NCBI GenBank assembly: GCA_963169105.1
Contig: OY720642.1
Location: forward strand, 15,060,965-15,124,964
Length of the DNA: 64,000 bases
Source: Ceriagrion tenellum
Lineage: Eukaryota; Arthropoda; Insecta; Odonata; Coenagrionidae
Direction: 5' to 3'
This document shows positions 1-11,502 of this stretch, piece after piece. Position 1 is the stretch's first letter. The number at the start of each line of letters is the position of its first letter. The notes beneath the pieces were generated by a model. That model was not told where the DNA came from. It did not search any database and saw only the letters and a program-made list of their open reading frames with translations. Both the position numbers and the translations under genes were made by a program.

Positions 1-1422
1 ACTCCCTGTGAGTCCCAAAAAACCTCAAAAGTAAAAGGCTCGGTTATATTTGAATGCCCCTCGTATGACTTGGTTTTTCGACAGACCTGCAGAAGTACTT
101 CCCCACTTCAGAGTGATCTAGTAGGTATTCGCATTTCCACAAAAACTCACAATTTTCGCATTATGTTCCTATAAATTTTCTCCTAATACATTTCTCGACA
201 CTTTCTCCTTATATATTTCCTGACGCATTTTTCGACAGTATCCCATACATTTTTTCTCCCTTATGTTGTACGATATTCGGGTCATTCGCATTTCTTCTGC
301 GAGAATGCCCAGCACTCTCCCAACCAATTTTCTCTTCAGTGTACCTCACAATATTCCCCATATCTTCTCTTTCGGTCTTCAGCCCGCCTCCCTCATCAAT
401 TTCTTTTCTTCCCCAAAAAAGTTAGCATTTATCTCGTTTGTCTTCACCATCAAAGTAACTCTCGAAATACACCTGCATCTTGAAAGCCTCCAGTCTCCAT
501 TCACATTCACCATACATTCGCTCTCCGCAAAGATCAATTTTACGACCCGTGACATCGCTACTTCTACCACTACACTTCATTTTATGTCTAGATAAACCCT
601 TAAGTATTGAGATAGTAAAAAAGTGCTCAGAATTAAAAGGGTTCAATGTATCAATCGAGCAAAATTGAATGTCAAACTATGCTATTTGCTTTGAGCTCCG
701 GCGAAAGGCCGAACACACTATAAACAAGCATAAAATATTGATTCTCAAGTAATTACCCAAACATAAAAACAATGTTCCAATTCCCACAGTAAGTAGAATG
801 CAAACAAACATTCTTCAAGATACAATTCAGCAACAACTCGGTCCAATCCCCTTTGTTTATTTCCTTGAATAAACAGGAATTAACCTATCCCTCAACTACT
901 TTCACTTTAAAAAATGGCGAGGGGAAGTGCCAACAATGAGAATTGCCCTCTACGAAATGGCCTGGCCCACGACCACCAATTTACTGCTCGAAAAAAAACT
1001 TGAGTTCTTTCAAATCTCCCATTTCAGAGTATAATGCCGATTTGATACAAAGATGAACTGGTAATCACGCCAAGCCTCACGGGCATGAACTGAGAGAAGA
1101 GAGCAGTTCATTTTTTTGTGCAACTCGTGCTAGGAACGTTTTCATGTCTGGGAAAGAACATGTCCAGAGTTTATCAGGAGGTGAAATATAGTCATCTCTC
1201 GAATTTGTACCTCAGGCGTGCGTTCGAAATCGATGGAGATTAAAGGGGTCACGTGACACAATCGCCAATGTTCGAGCTTTCGGCGTCTGTGGTCGGCTCG
1301 GGATACTACTTCAACGCAGTCTTCCAGATCGAGGTCTCTTCTCACTTGGGGAGAAGAGCTGGAGTCGTAAACGGAGAGGAATCACAGCTTACAATTTCAG
1401 ACACACCACATCAAAAGAGCAC
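1..1422. other. No gene recognised
   Basis: AT-rich sequence without a recognisable gene. The minus strand between about 420 and 650 reads as an open stretch of Arg/Lys/Glu-rich peptide that could be an old retrotransposon remnant, but no diagnostic motif is visible. The longest plus-strand frame (263-595) is antisense to it and looks like a shadow. Confidence 0.4.
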
Positions 1423-1430
1423 CTGTAATG

Positions 1431-2345
1431 CCCTGTTTACATTGCTAGCTTTTAACCAGGTTAAATCTTAACCCTAGTAAAAGTTCGCCGTGTGAACGCA
1501 GGTTGGCGCTGACCCTAGTCAACTTTTTAACCGCGCTGGAGTTCCTAGGGTTACCATCATTTTGAACGCGTGTAAACGCAGGTTAGATAGAATAGTAGTT
1601 AAGTGATCCAGTCCACTTGCACCTTTTACTTGAAGCGTACAATGTATTAAGAGAGTTTCTATTGCCATATTCCGTATCCATGCATCCGTGTCACGTTGCT
1701 TGATGTATTTTAATGCATGAGTGAATGATGAATCGTAACTTAAGTTCAAAATTCACCTTAAAAGCGCAATCGAGGACGGGTCACGGGCAGAACTTGCCAG
1801 AAAAAGTCGTTAATTCCGCTGCATATACTGAGGCAAGGACTCGACATGGAAGTTATTTACAAATATCGAATGTCAAGATAATATACTGAATTATTCTATC
1901 TATCATTAAGAAGTGCAGATGACATAATAACGTAATATTCTCGGGGTATCTTCATGGTAATGTATAGCACAGTGAGACGTCATTTTATTAAGGAAAATTA
2001 TTCTCTCATTTTTCATTTTTCGGTGCATAAACTGATGTTTAGACATGAAATGATAAAAGTACAGTTAAATACTGATGAATGAGAAGTTTAACCGTTCGAA
2101 ACATTTGCATATTCAACCCTTTTTCTCGCCCATACAAGTTCCGTGAATATGGCTGATGATAGCCCAGGAAACAAATGAAACGCGACTTGCGATGTTTGTT
2201 GGGCTGTGGGCGCTGTGGGCTACATGACCTTCTAGACTCTCCACCAGAGGCCACCAGCATGTTAACTAGGGTAAATGCCGTGTAAATGCAAGTTAGATAA
2301 GCCGCCATATTAACTAACATTCTAACCCTAGTAATGTAAACGGGG
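1431..2345. mobile_element. Candidate TIR DNA transposon, non-autonomous
   Basis: The left end reads CCCTGTTTACATTGCTAG. The reverse complement of the right end reads CCCCGTTTACATTACTAG, giving inverted ends with two mismatches in 18. Subterminal motifs related to 'gtgtaaacgcaggttagat' and 'aaccctagt' recur near both ends (about 1570 and about 2290-2335). No transposase frame is visible in the 915 bp, so it would be non-autonomous. The 8-bp flanks do not match, so the superfamily and exact ends are unresolved. Confidence 0.5.
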
Positions 2346-2559
2346 TGAAATAAGTGAAGAGCCGAGCGCCCTCCTGTCACTACGCGACCACGCCCCCCTC
2401 CAAGGGAACAATACGGATTTCCCCGTATCCGGTATCTATACCGGTATCTAATGATAAGATGCAAAGGAAATTTTTCGTCTAAAAATGAGAAAAACCTTTC
2501 CCACGACGTACCTTCGAACACAATAAATACTCTTCGGAAAAGGACCATCTCATCCCCCC

Positions 2560-3200
2560 CTGCTAAAAAATTCTGTATAGTTTCCTTAGAAAGACTTCTA
2601 CTGAATTTCTTAAAAAGTTCTGTAGGTATTCCTTAAGGCCGCTTTACACGGTACATTTTATTGTACAAACGAATGTACAAATTCCTTCATGAAGGAAATT
2701 GTACCGTGTAAAGCGGCAAAATGTATGATTGTCTGAATGACTTCACGGGAATTAGAACCTGCTCTAATTCCATTCAGTTCCTTGTACATTCTATGATACA
2801 ATTCTTTTGTACAAAAAAATGTACCGTGTAAAGCGGAATTTAAAGTATTGAAACGCCATTTTACGGAATTCCCTACGACGTTCTGCAGAATTCCTTAGGA
2901 CGTTCTGCAGATTACCTCAGAATGTTCTGCAGAATACCTTAGGACGTTCTGCAGAATTCCTCAGGACGTTCTGTGGAATTCCCTTCGACTCTCCATACAT
3001 GTCCTTAGAAAAGGAACTGGGTCAACGGAAACCTCATATATTTCCGTAGAGTTGCTGAAGTTCTATGGAACAGCTTGTAAGGAGTTATTTCGCTTCGCAG
3101 ACTCTCATGTTCCGTACAGATCCTTAGGAAAGGAACTAGTTTTGAATAAAAAGAGTAATTTTCTGTAGGATTCCTTACGTTCTACGGAACAGCTTCTAAG
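2560..3200. repeat. Degenerate 22-bp tandem array
   Basis: Five consecutive 22-bp units run from 2880 to 2989. Each is close to GTTCTGCAGAATTCCTTAGG followed by two more bases. More diverged units (a ttctg/ttccg...cctta rhythm) lie at about 2570-2632 and about 2995-3200. A TTAA-flanked MITE (2637-2839) interrupts the array. The unit contains the palindrome CTGCAG next to GAATTC-like bases. Confidence 0.7.
2637..2839. mobile_element. TTAA-flanked MITE with terminal motif CCGCTTTACACGGTAC
   Basis: The left end carries CCGCTTTACACGGTAC and the right end its reverse complement GTACCGTGTAAAGCGG. TTAA flanks both sides (2633-2636 and 2840-2843), as in piggyBac-type insertions. A third copy of the terminal motif, in right-end orientation, lies inside at about 2700-2716, so 2639-2716 is by itself a near-complete palindrome. 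There is no coding capacity. The element sits inside the 22-bp tandem array. Confidence 0.7.
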
Positions 3201-4478
3201 AATTTTTTTAGCAGGGCCCTCCTTTCCACGAAAGTATACCGTCGGCTCGATTTTATTAAGCTTTAAAAACACGCAATTAGTTGGATATAGTATATATAGA
3301 ATGTTCCTCACAGAATGAAAACTTGGGCAACAGTCGAATTGGGTTTATTTTCAAATACTTTAAGTTCGATCCCAACAGACAGTCCTTTGAAGCCTGGCAA
3401 ATACATGCTGTGGCCTGACACTAAAATTTGAAAAAAATACCTCCATTGCTATTTGTGGAGAAAGTGTTCCGAGTAAATTTGATTTAATACTCCACTCTCG
3501 AACAAATGGATAGATTCAACACATCTCTCACTATCACAAAAATTCATATACGTCTCACTAAATGTCCTTGTGCTCACCATTTCCTTATTCCTTGACTCCT
3601 GGCTCATCCTCGGCTAGTTTACGGGCTTGCGAAAGGTGACTCTCACCGTTGATTTAGAAACGAGGCTTGCAAAAGCAACGTTCATACCAGATGGAATTAA
3701 CTTTGTCTCTGGCGATGGCAATTAAGCGTTTTCTTTCCTCCACAGCAAACACTATGATCAGGTGATTGCGATTCCATTGTGCGTGTTTTCTTTGCTTCTT
3801 AGTCACTCTCTAACCAGAATCATATCAATCCCTACGTTCACCGTATGCTGCATATTAATCTTCGCAGAAACTGAGAGACATGGCAATCTATAAATACGAG
3901 CCCATTGAATCGACTTCAAACATCTGATATAGACCTCCATCTTTTCATTGGCCCTCGAAAATATTAAGGCCCAAGATATCACGGCTGATTAGATTAAACA
4001 CAATCAGAAAATGTTGCCTTTAAGTGTTTCGATTGATACTTCTGGCTTATCAGATTCGATTTCAAAATTCAACGTATAATATTACATATATATATGATAA
4101 GACATTATACAGCGTTTCATTTCAAGACCGTTGCATCAATTTCACGAGGAAACCAAGAGCAAGGTCTCATTGATAAAGAATCGCAGCACTCCTTGCTCAT
4201 AAACTATATTCATCCAGCTATGTTCACTTAATTCACCAATCATGTTGCCACGGACCGTCATATGATAATACTTCGGTTGAAAATTGTAAAAAATTTGAAT
4301 ATTCAGGGACAAATTGTGATTATACGTTCAAATGATGATTGAGATTAATACAATGGAATGAATGAATCAGAATGCGTGATTTAAAGCATATAATATTCTA
4401 ATCTCCATGAACTCACTTCAGCGTACGTTGGTGCTGAATGAAAATTTGGTTGAGCGACTCACGATTACCGAACATGAA
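3201..4478. other. No gene recognised
   Basis: AT-rich unique-looking sequence between the 22-bp array and the RTE-like LINE. I see no long reading frame, RNA gene or repeat structure beyond a short TA-rich run near 4085-4100. Confidence 0.4.
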
Positions 4479-4631
4479 TAAACACTAAATACATACATAC
4501 ACACCAATCACGCCGTTCCCTTCCGGGGTAGGAGGAGTCACTAAGTTTCACTCATAAATACATAATTGTACACCTAACTCTGCTTTAACATTTTCCTCCA
4601 TACTGACCTATCCTTGCAAACTTCTTTTGCT

Positions 4632-5978
4632 TCATTTACCCCCATACACTGCGTCATACACGCCCTCCTGTTTTTTTAGACTCCTAAAATTCTTCCTAAG
4701 AATTTCCTCAACTGCATTCAACCATAACTTTCTCAGCCTACCTCTTCCTCTCGCACCATTCATTCTACTCTCATATATCTGTTTCGTTAATCGACTCTCA
4801 TCCATTCTCTCAACATGGCCAAACCTACAAAGCGCACTCCTTTCATACATGTCCATTACTGGAGCATCTAACCCACATTCATTTATTACCCACTCATTCC
4901 TGACCCTATCCATCCTACATTAGCCGGAAACACTCCTCAGATAACTCATACCCGCGGCGTTTAGTCTACTCTTATGTTTATCCTGACATACCCATGTTTC
5001 ACTACCATACAACAAAGTGGGGAGAAGTACACTTATGTACACGGTGATTTTCGCTTCCTTAGACAGGCACTCATTTGTTGATATGCTCCACATGCTACCT
5101 ACCACTTTCCTTCCAACATTCGCACATCTCTTTATCTTCTCATCTATCCATCCATCTTTCGCAAACATCTTACCTAAGTACACAAAATCATCCACTTGTT
5201 CAATTACTTCACCATTCGCCCTCATCATACAGTTATTCTCCCCATTAACCTTATCAAAAAATAATACTTTAGTCTTGCACGCATTTACCCTTAATTTCAT
5301 TATCTCTGTTGATTCACAAAATCTATCTAGGAGCTGCTGTAATCCCTGCTGGCTCTATGAGATCAAAACAGCATCATCCGCATGTAGAGGAACTCGCACG
5401 TTTAAATTTCCAATCAAAACACCGTCGTTTTCACTACATGCATCTCTAACACATTTATCCATAAACACATTAAACAACCATGGTGACATTACGCATCCTC
5501 GCTATAAGCCCTGTTTTATTTCAAACCAATCACTCAGAACCCCGTAAACTCTTACACTTACCTTAATATTGTCATACATCGCCATCTTAACATTCAATAA
5601 CTGCCCATTCACTCCATAGTCCTTCAAAATCTCCCACAACTTCTTTCTATTTACCCTGTCATATGCCTTCTCTAAATCAACAAACGCACAACACACTTTC
5701 CTTCGGACGCCCATATATTTTTCTATCACATGCTGTAGTGCGAAAAGCAGGTCGCTAAATCCTCTCCCAGGCATAAACCCACACTGCACACCCCATATTC
5801 TGTCAGAAGTTATATTCCTCGCTATTTCGATCAAAGTTTTGCTGAACAGTTTTCCCGGAATGCGCAATAAACTAATGTCTCGATAATTATTATATTTGGT
5901 CTTTCCTCCCTTCTCTTTTACAATGGAACGATGATTGCATCCTTCCAATCCACTGGAACAACAGAAGACTGTAAACAT
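4632..5978 (-). pseudogene. LINE reverse transcriptase and C-terminal tail, broken
   Basis: Reverse transcriptase of the same RTE-like element. Recognisable motifs are YRDISLLRIPGKLFSK, QCGFMPGRG, AFVDLEKAYDRVNRKKLWE, then RGCVMSPWLFNVFMDK, and a polymerase box that reads HADD where YADD or FADD is expected (about 5375). After this come CKTKVLFF, VDDFVYLG, the LPTLLYGSETWV block and a C-terminal FGHVERM region (about 4815). A stop follows FEIKQGL near 5502 and further frame breaks occur at about 5300 and 4915. The changed aspartate-box context and the stops mean it cannot be active. Confidence 0.85.
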
Positions 5979-6289
5979 AAATTATATAGTTTACACAGGC
6001 GACAAATGAGCATCTTGCTAACTTCATCTGCACGCATTCTTTTCCTTGAACTCTTTCACAACGATTTTTCATTCATTCTTTTTCTTACAGTAAATCTCAT
6101 ATGCCTTCGTACGCTCTTCCTCAGATTTGGCAGCAATCATATTCTTGTACGCCTCTTTCTTTTCTCTGACTGCAATTTTCACTTCTTCATTTCACCAAGC
6201 ATCACCTTTCATTCTTCCTACCACTCCTTTTCCACATACTTTTTCAGCACATTCTATTATCTCTCCCTTTAAACACTTCCACGCATCAT

Positions 6290-7341
6290 TCAATTCTCGT
6301 TTCTCATATACTCGTCCCATTCTCTCTGCTTCAAAGATAGAGCATCCTCAAGCATGCAACCATACTGCATTCTTACCTCACTATCTAGCAAACTCTCCAC
6401 TTTCACGCTCAACTGCTTATGCGCAACATTCTTTCTTGGCACTCGCTTTCTTCCCAGATTCACCTTGGAGAGTACCAAATAGTGGTCTGTTCCACATTCA
6501 GCACCCCTCATCACTCTTGTGTCCCACACTAACTCCCTCAATCTCTCATCATACACAACGAAATCAATCATGCTTTTACAATCGCCCCTTTGCCAAGTAT
6601 ACATATGTGTTCTCTTATGTTTAAACCATGTATTTGACACAAAGAATCCTTTTTCCAAGCACACACTCACCAAGTTTTCACCATTATCATTCACTCGAGG
6701 GTCATCAAATGGCCCAACCACTCTCTCAGATGCATCCCGCCTCACACCAACTCAGCCATTCATGTCACCTAATCCAATTATTCTCTCACCTACGTCACAT
6801 TCATTCAAAACCTCTCTCAGTTTTTCCCCAAACTCATCTTTCACACTGTCACTCTCTCCATCCACTGGTGCATAGCACGGCACAATCACAACTCTCCTAA
6901 TACCTACTTTTATGTGAATCCAGAGCAATCTAGGGGATACTAACTCGTACTTCCTTACCAGTAACTTAGCTCTCTCATTAAGAATGAGTCCTACACCACG
7001 ACTGCCGTGTACATTATCTTCAACTCCTGACCACAGTGCCAGACCAGCGCCATCTACAGTAACAACATCCCGCCCCTTCCGCTTAGTTTCACACCACACA
7101 TAACATCCATTCCTCTCACTTTCATTTTATTCAATAACTCATGCTCCTTTCCATATACTTCTCTTATATTCCAAGTACCGATAGTCCAGTTCGTATTGCT
7201 TAGTCCGTATCTTGATGGGCCAACCTTATTCAGCTTCCGCCGCCCATCGTGGCTTCGGCTGTCCGAGGCTACTTCGTGACTCTTAGGAGTAAGTTGTAAT
7301 AGAGTATGCAAGGTTACCAGCCTTCGCAGTACCCGCACCAC
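6290..7341 (-). pseudogene. LINE apurinic endonuclease domain, broken
   Basis: The N-terminal half of the LINE polyprotein, an apurinic/apyrimidinic-type endonuclease that would nick the target DNA for target-primed reverse transcription. Landmarks in order on the minus strand: TIGTWNIR (about 7180), GSRGVGLILN (about 7000), VIVPCYAPV (about 6880), GLGDMNG (about 6770), MIDFVV (about 6560) and TDHYLVLSKV (about 6490). The last is the catalytic Asp-His pair. Three reading-frame pieces (7341-7054, 7099-6752, 6745-6290) must be joined to recover the domain, so it is a pseudogene. It lies upstream of the reverse transcriptase of the same element. Confidence 0.8.
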
Positions 7342-7579
7342 GTGCAGCTTTCCTTGCTAACGGTTACGGCGCTCTACCGGTCAGTTCTGGCACATTTTCG
7401 CCAGTATGCCACAAGAGAAACCAAAGCATAGTAATACCCTACGCCCGCTTTCCCTATTCTGCTCAAGCTAGGATCCCTTCTGAAAGGACTACCTTGAGAG
7501 CCAGCATACTGTTGCCCACGACCCACCACTAGGAGGTATATGCGGCGTACTGACACACCGGGTCACTAAACACTAAATA

Positions 7580-10140
7580 ATGCTATTAAATTCACTGTGA
7601 TTGAAAAAAATCATTTTCACTTGCTCTTTCAATCGACCAGAATATTGTTTTGAAATGAGAGGCTTGAAATCTACCCGCGAAACTTCCAAACATAGGTGAA
7701 ATTCACACTTCATTGGAAGGGGGCCAATCTTTCATTGGGCCAAACGGAGAGCCAGTCCGAGCAATGGCAGTCGAAAATAGCGCCGCTGTGATACAAGGGA
7801 GATTTATCTAGCCTTGACCTTTCCAGATTGTATTACTGTCTGCTACTTTCTATTGTCTATTTCTTTCACACCGGAGGATTTTGTCCCGAGCAATTTGTAA
7901 TGGCGACCGACACACGCTCTTTTTATATCCTTGTCGCAAATAATTTCAATAACTTGCTTTGGGCACGTTGTTCAAATCGCATGAGCGCCTCAAAAATGAA
8001 GGCGGCGAAAATAAAACTCAGCTCTACAGTGTTACATTCGTTGTATAATGCCATGCAAGTTACTAAGAACAGCACAGCTCAATTCTTAGCAATTTGATTG
8101 AATGATTACAAGGCAAACACGCTGATTAATACATACGCAATAAAGAACGCAGGGTACTTACACAAATACTAATTGACCTTTCTTATTATTGTACAAAGCG
8201 ACATTTCCAGTGACATGCCTGCATGACGATGACATGTCTAATATGAAGTTTACGGACGAAGCAAGAATTCAGCTGATTAGAGCTTGACTGTAAATTCTAA
8301 TTGGCAAGCAAATTCCGCAAGCGGCGAAATTAATAAGTCTCAAAATTTGCCCACGATCGTTCTATTAATTTTATCTTTGAAATGTCCAATAACCTGATAC
8401 CTGTCCTACCAGCAGTTTGATTTAGATATGAGAATGGCTGTCAATAGCTTAGTAATAAAAGAACGTTTTCAGTGAAAGCTATCTCTGTACACGACACCCG
8501 TGTGCATTAATGTTTTCTTTAAAGCACAATATTAATACTACCCGCGAATCTCAGGGATTAATAAGATGTCTAAGATTCAATGAGAGAATTTGTAATTCGA
8601 AAATGTACAGATCAAACGTCATTGCGAAGCATTTTGAGGCGAGAGAATAAAGAAACCTCAAACCATTCCATTGTTTTATCCATATCGATATTCATTTATG
8701 TCATCTTGTTAATTATTCTTCTAGATCTCCCAAAGATGGACTAAAATCGAGGGAAAAAAGACCTTGATATGATGCATATTTTTATTAATTTGGTTTAACA
8801 TATTCTTGAGGGTATATGCTGTCGTAATTGTGGGTCAGAGAACACATTTTCTTACACCGAAACCAGCGTTACAATTCCTAACAGATTCATACAACGATGC
8901 ACACTTTATCTCGCGGTGGAGGTTGTTAGAACAAAGTTTCCATAGGAATGATCAAAAATAATAATACACACGGTGCAAAGGACCCTACTGGCGTATTGCG
9001 TCATCATTGTGCTGGTGCAGCAATACTAAGTATTTCATCAAAGTAATGGAGCTGTCGAAGGAGATGAACCAACGCTAGTAACGAGAATTTTTTCACTCCA
9101 AAGACGATCAGCACCAAGGCTTACCAGATATCTCATTAGACTGATAAGGCATGCGTTTTCCTTTTCCAGACGAATTCGTTGAAGGACGAGAGCTCGCAAC
9201 TGGTGCACTCGCCCCTCGGCGAGAAAATTCCCTTCCAAGCGAAACCGCCTGGAAGGTTTCGCTTGAGGAGCCAACCGTTCATCAAACTCAACGCGACGGT
9301 TTCGTGGAACAAGTAAAACATCGGATAGCACGGAAGGAAGGTTTCACGCAACGCCTGGGGGGCGGTGCGTTACTCGTAGAACTTGCAAGAGCTTAAGCAG
9401 AATATTATTTTAATCAACGTTTCAAGGCGTTCCTTGGGGGAGCCACTGCATAATAAAAGAAAAATATGCAGTGCACTTGCTAGGCTCCACAGAACAATTT
9501 ATCGAAATACAGTGCAACCGGTATCGCCAGCTATGGAATTCTTAGGTGGGCATGCGTCGAAGTGACTTTTTATTTTCATATTCGGCTTTGTGAGATCTGC
9601 AAAGTGTGCTGCGTATATTTCGTATATAGAGCGTTAGTTCTTCAGCGGTTTCATAAATTGTCAGTTTTTTTCAGGCAACCCGAGGACAGTCCCAAATCAA
9701 TGTCATACTGTAAAGGCATATTTATTCTATTTATGTAGATGCAAACTTGAGCACATTGATGCCAGAACATGTTTTCCCTAAAAATTCCGTCTACAAAACA
9801 ACAAACGCGAATGTGCGAACACATATCCATGAAATACCCATGTTCTGATTCCATGAACGTGCTCCGGCACGTGCTCATGCCCCCAACCTCACAAAGACAT
9901 GCATACTGTGAAAAGGCCAAATGTAGCATAACAGAAAACTATCACAACGCGTTACGTTCGCCAAACACACGAGTCCGAATTATTTCTTCACGCATACTCC
10001 AAAAACACATGTTAGGTAAAGAACTTCGAATTTTTATGCGATCGATTTCCTTTCTCTCGAAAGATCAAGAACAGTCACCGAGTGACCCGTCATACCAAAG
10101 TTAACCAACTCCTTTGCCCCACGACGGAGTGTCAAGCAAA
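7580..10140. other. No gene recognised
   Basis: Mostly AT-rich sequence. Short frames near 9038-9396 overlap on both strands without recognisable motifs. A local inverted motif around 9215-9260 (ggaaggtttcgcttgaggag region) is the only structure noticed. I cannot support a gene here. Confidence 0.35.
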
Positions 10141-11330
10141 AAAATAAATAAGAAACGTCTCCCGCGCCGCACGCTGACGACACTTGATAGTAGGCTCAAA
10201 GGCCGTCCAGAATCATTTCTTTCTCTTTGGAAAACGTCAGGAGGAGATAAAGGGGGAAGGAGAAAAAAATGCCAATCCAGAGAGCGCGCCCGTATCTACG
10301 AAAACGACCGTCAAGGGAAGCGGACGACACGGTGTCCTCGAGGAATCCGGTCCTCATTTTCTTAAAAACACACAAGCTTGCCTCTCTCATCCTTGGCAGC
10401 GCCAAATCCCAACGGTTTGTCTCACGGTCCTCGCCATTCTTTTATTTGGTTTCTCGTGCGGATCACGATTAAGTGGAGGGCGCTAAATCGTCTGGCACGC
10501 GGAGCGTGTCCCTCTTTCGCGGCGAATCGTGATTAAGTGGACTACTCACCGATCCGTAGTCACGCGGCGAGTCGTTCCTCGTAGGCGAGGCGGATAATGA
10601 CCTGCTGACGGTAGAGAGAAGTCTCCCGGACCAGGAGTACCGGCGTCGAGCCGGCGGGGAGTGTGGCGCCGGGGGAGCCAGGAAGGCGCCCCCCATCGTC
10701 ACGCCGGAAGTCCCGCATGAGTGCCCGCTCGCCAAGTCGCCCACCGAGTTGGAGGGCCGCTCGTGGAGCATGGCGCCGATCCTCTTTGAGGCGCCACCAC
10801 AAAAAGCGCTCCCCACTGGATACGGTTGCACTCGGGGCGATCAGGGGCGGCAAGGGAGGTAAAACAGGGGCACCACTCACACAAGGAGGAGGACGGAGCG
10901 GGGGGGTTTCTTTTCGGACGGGTATCTCACCGGAGGGTCGTGTTGGGAGTCACTCGGACGGGGGCCTGCTTCGGAACACCGGCGTTACACACTGACGCGG
11001 GCCGCGGGAAATCGTGGGCGAAGAACGGAGAGGAACACATGAGAGTAACCGGAGGGCGCTTGGGTTCCTTCAAGACTTGACTCCATTCGGGGAGGGGCGA
11101 AGGCGGGATATCGTCCTCCGGAGATATCCCTTTCCTTCCCGAGAGTCGATGGAAAAGCGGTTCGGAGCGGACTGATGATCCAGTCCACACGACTCTTTCT
11201 TCTCTCCACGGTCGACGCGCCACGCGCATGCGCAGTTCCGTCCCCGCGAGACCAAGCTCGCGGCCGTCGAGTGGCGCTGTATTGAAATCCGCCCCAGAGC
11301 TCTAGATTAGAAAAGCACGGACGACGTTTG
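10140..11330. promoter_or_regulatory. CpG-rich promoter-like region
   Basis: This stretch is clearly richer in G+C and CpG than its surroundings, with many CGCG, GGCG and CCGG motifs. It contains the candidate first coding exon on the minus strand. CpG density, overlapping GC-driven open frames on both strands, and an exon with a good start and donor all suggest the 5' end of a host gene transcribed leftward. I see no convincing TATA box. An ancient GC-rich repeat is the alternative. Confidence 0.4.
10550..10771 (-). CDS. Candidate first coding exon, unidentified gene
   Basis: Minus-strand open exon of 74 codons. It begins at an ATG in a good context (gcgccATGc) and ends in phase 0 at a consensus 5' splice donor (ATCG|GTGAGT, donor at 10544-10549). 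The peptide starts MLHERPSNSVGDLASG, is rich in Ser, Pro and Arg, and contains RRRYSWSGRLLSTVSRSLS and SASPTRNDSPRDYGS. This resembles an intrinsically disordered, phosphorylatable N-terminus of a signalling or scaffold protein. I do not recognise the family, and no downstream exon was found between 1 and 10500. An upstream in-frame GTG at 10831 exists, but the ATG is preferred. Overlapping frames on both strands are attributed to high GC. Confidence 0.4.
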
Positions 11331-11502
11331 TCCTCGACCGATGCCGGCAACCGAAGCGATTCAGGAAGACACGCTAGATTAAAACATTGGGAGCCATCCA
11401 TTCACGGTGTTGACATCAGCGCACGCCGGAACACATATCAGCGCACTTTAGCGCGCACACGAACAACGTCGAATGGAATGATGCGCGCTGGCCAAATATT
11501 TT

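Larger units (their letters stand above)
4492..7566 (-). mobile_element. Full-length RTE-like non-LTR retrotransposon, inactive
   Basis: A minus-strand LINE of about 3.07 kb bounded by an exact 13-bp direct repeat (TAAACACTAAATA at 4479-4491 and 7567-7579), the expected target-site duplication. The 3' end (low coordinates) is a short (TGTA)n-type tail (4492-4500) instead of poly(A), typical of RTE-like elements. The 5' end starts near 7566. One coding region runs endonuclease, then reverse transcriptase, then a C-terminal tail. It is split by frameshifts and stops, so the copy is dead. The length matches the roughly 3.2 kb usual for RTE. The clade assignment rests on length, tail and general protein resemblance. 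Confidence 0.8.

Noticed and set aside
4627..6900. Plus-strand open frames (4627-4923, 5017-5547, 6127-6624, 6519-6900)
   Set aside because: They are antisense to the RTE-like LINE coding region and show low-complexity Ser/Phe/His composition; shadows.
10184..11401. Many overlapping open frames on both strands in the GC-rich region
   Set aside because: High GC removes stop codons. Only 10550-10771 (minus) has a start context plus splice donor; the rest have no motif.
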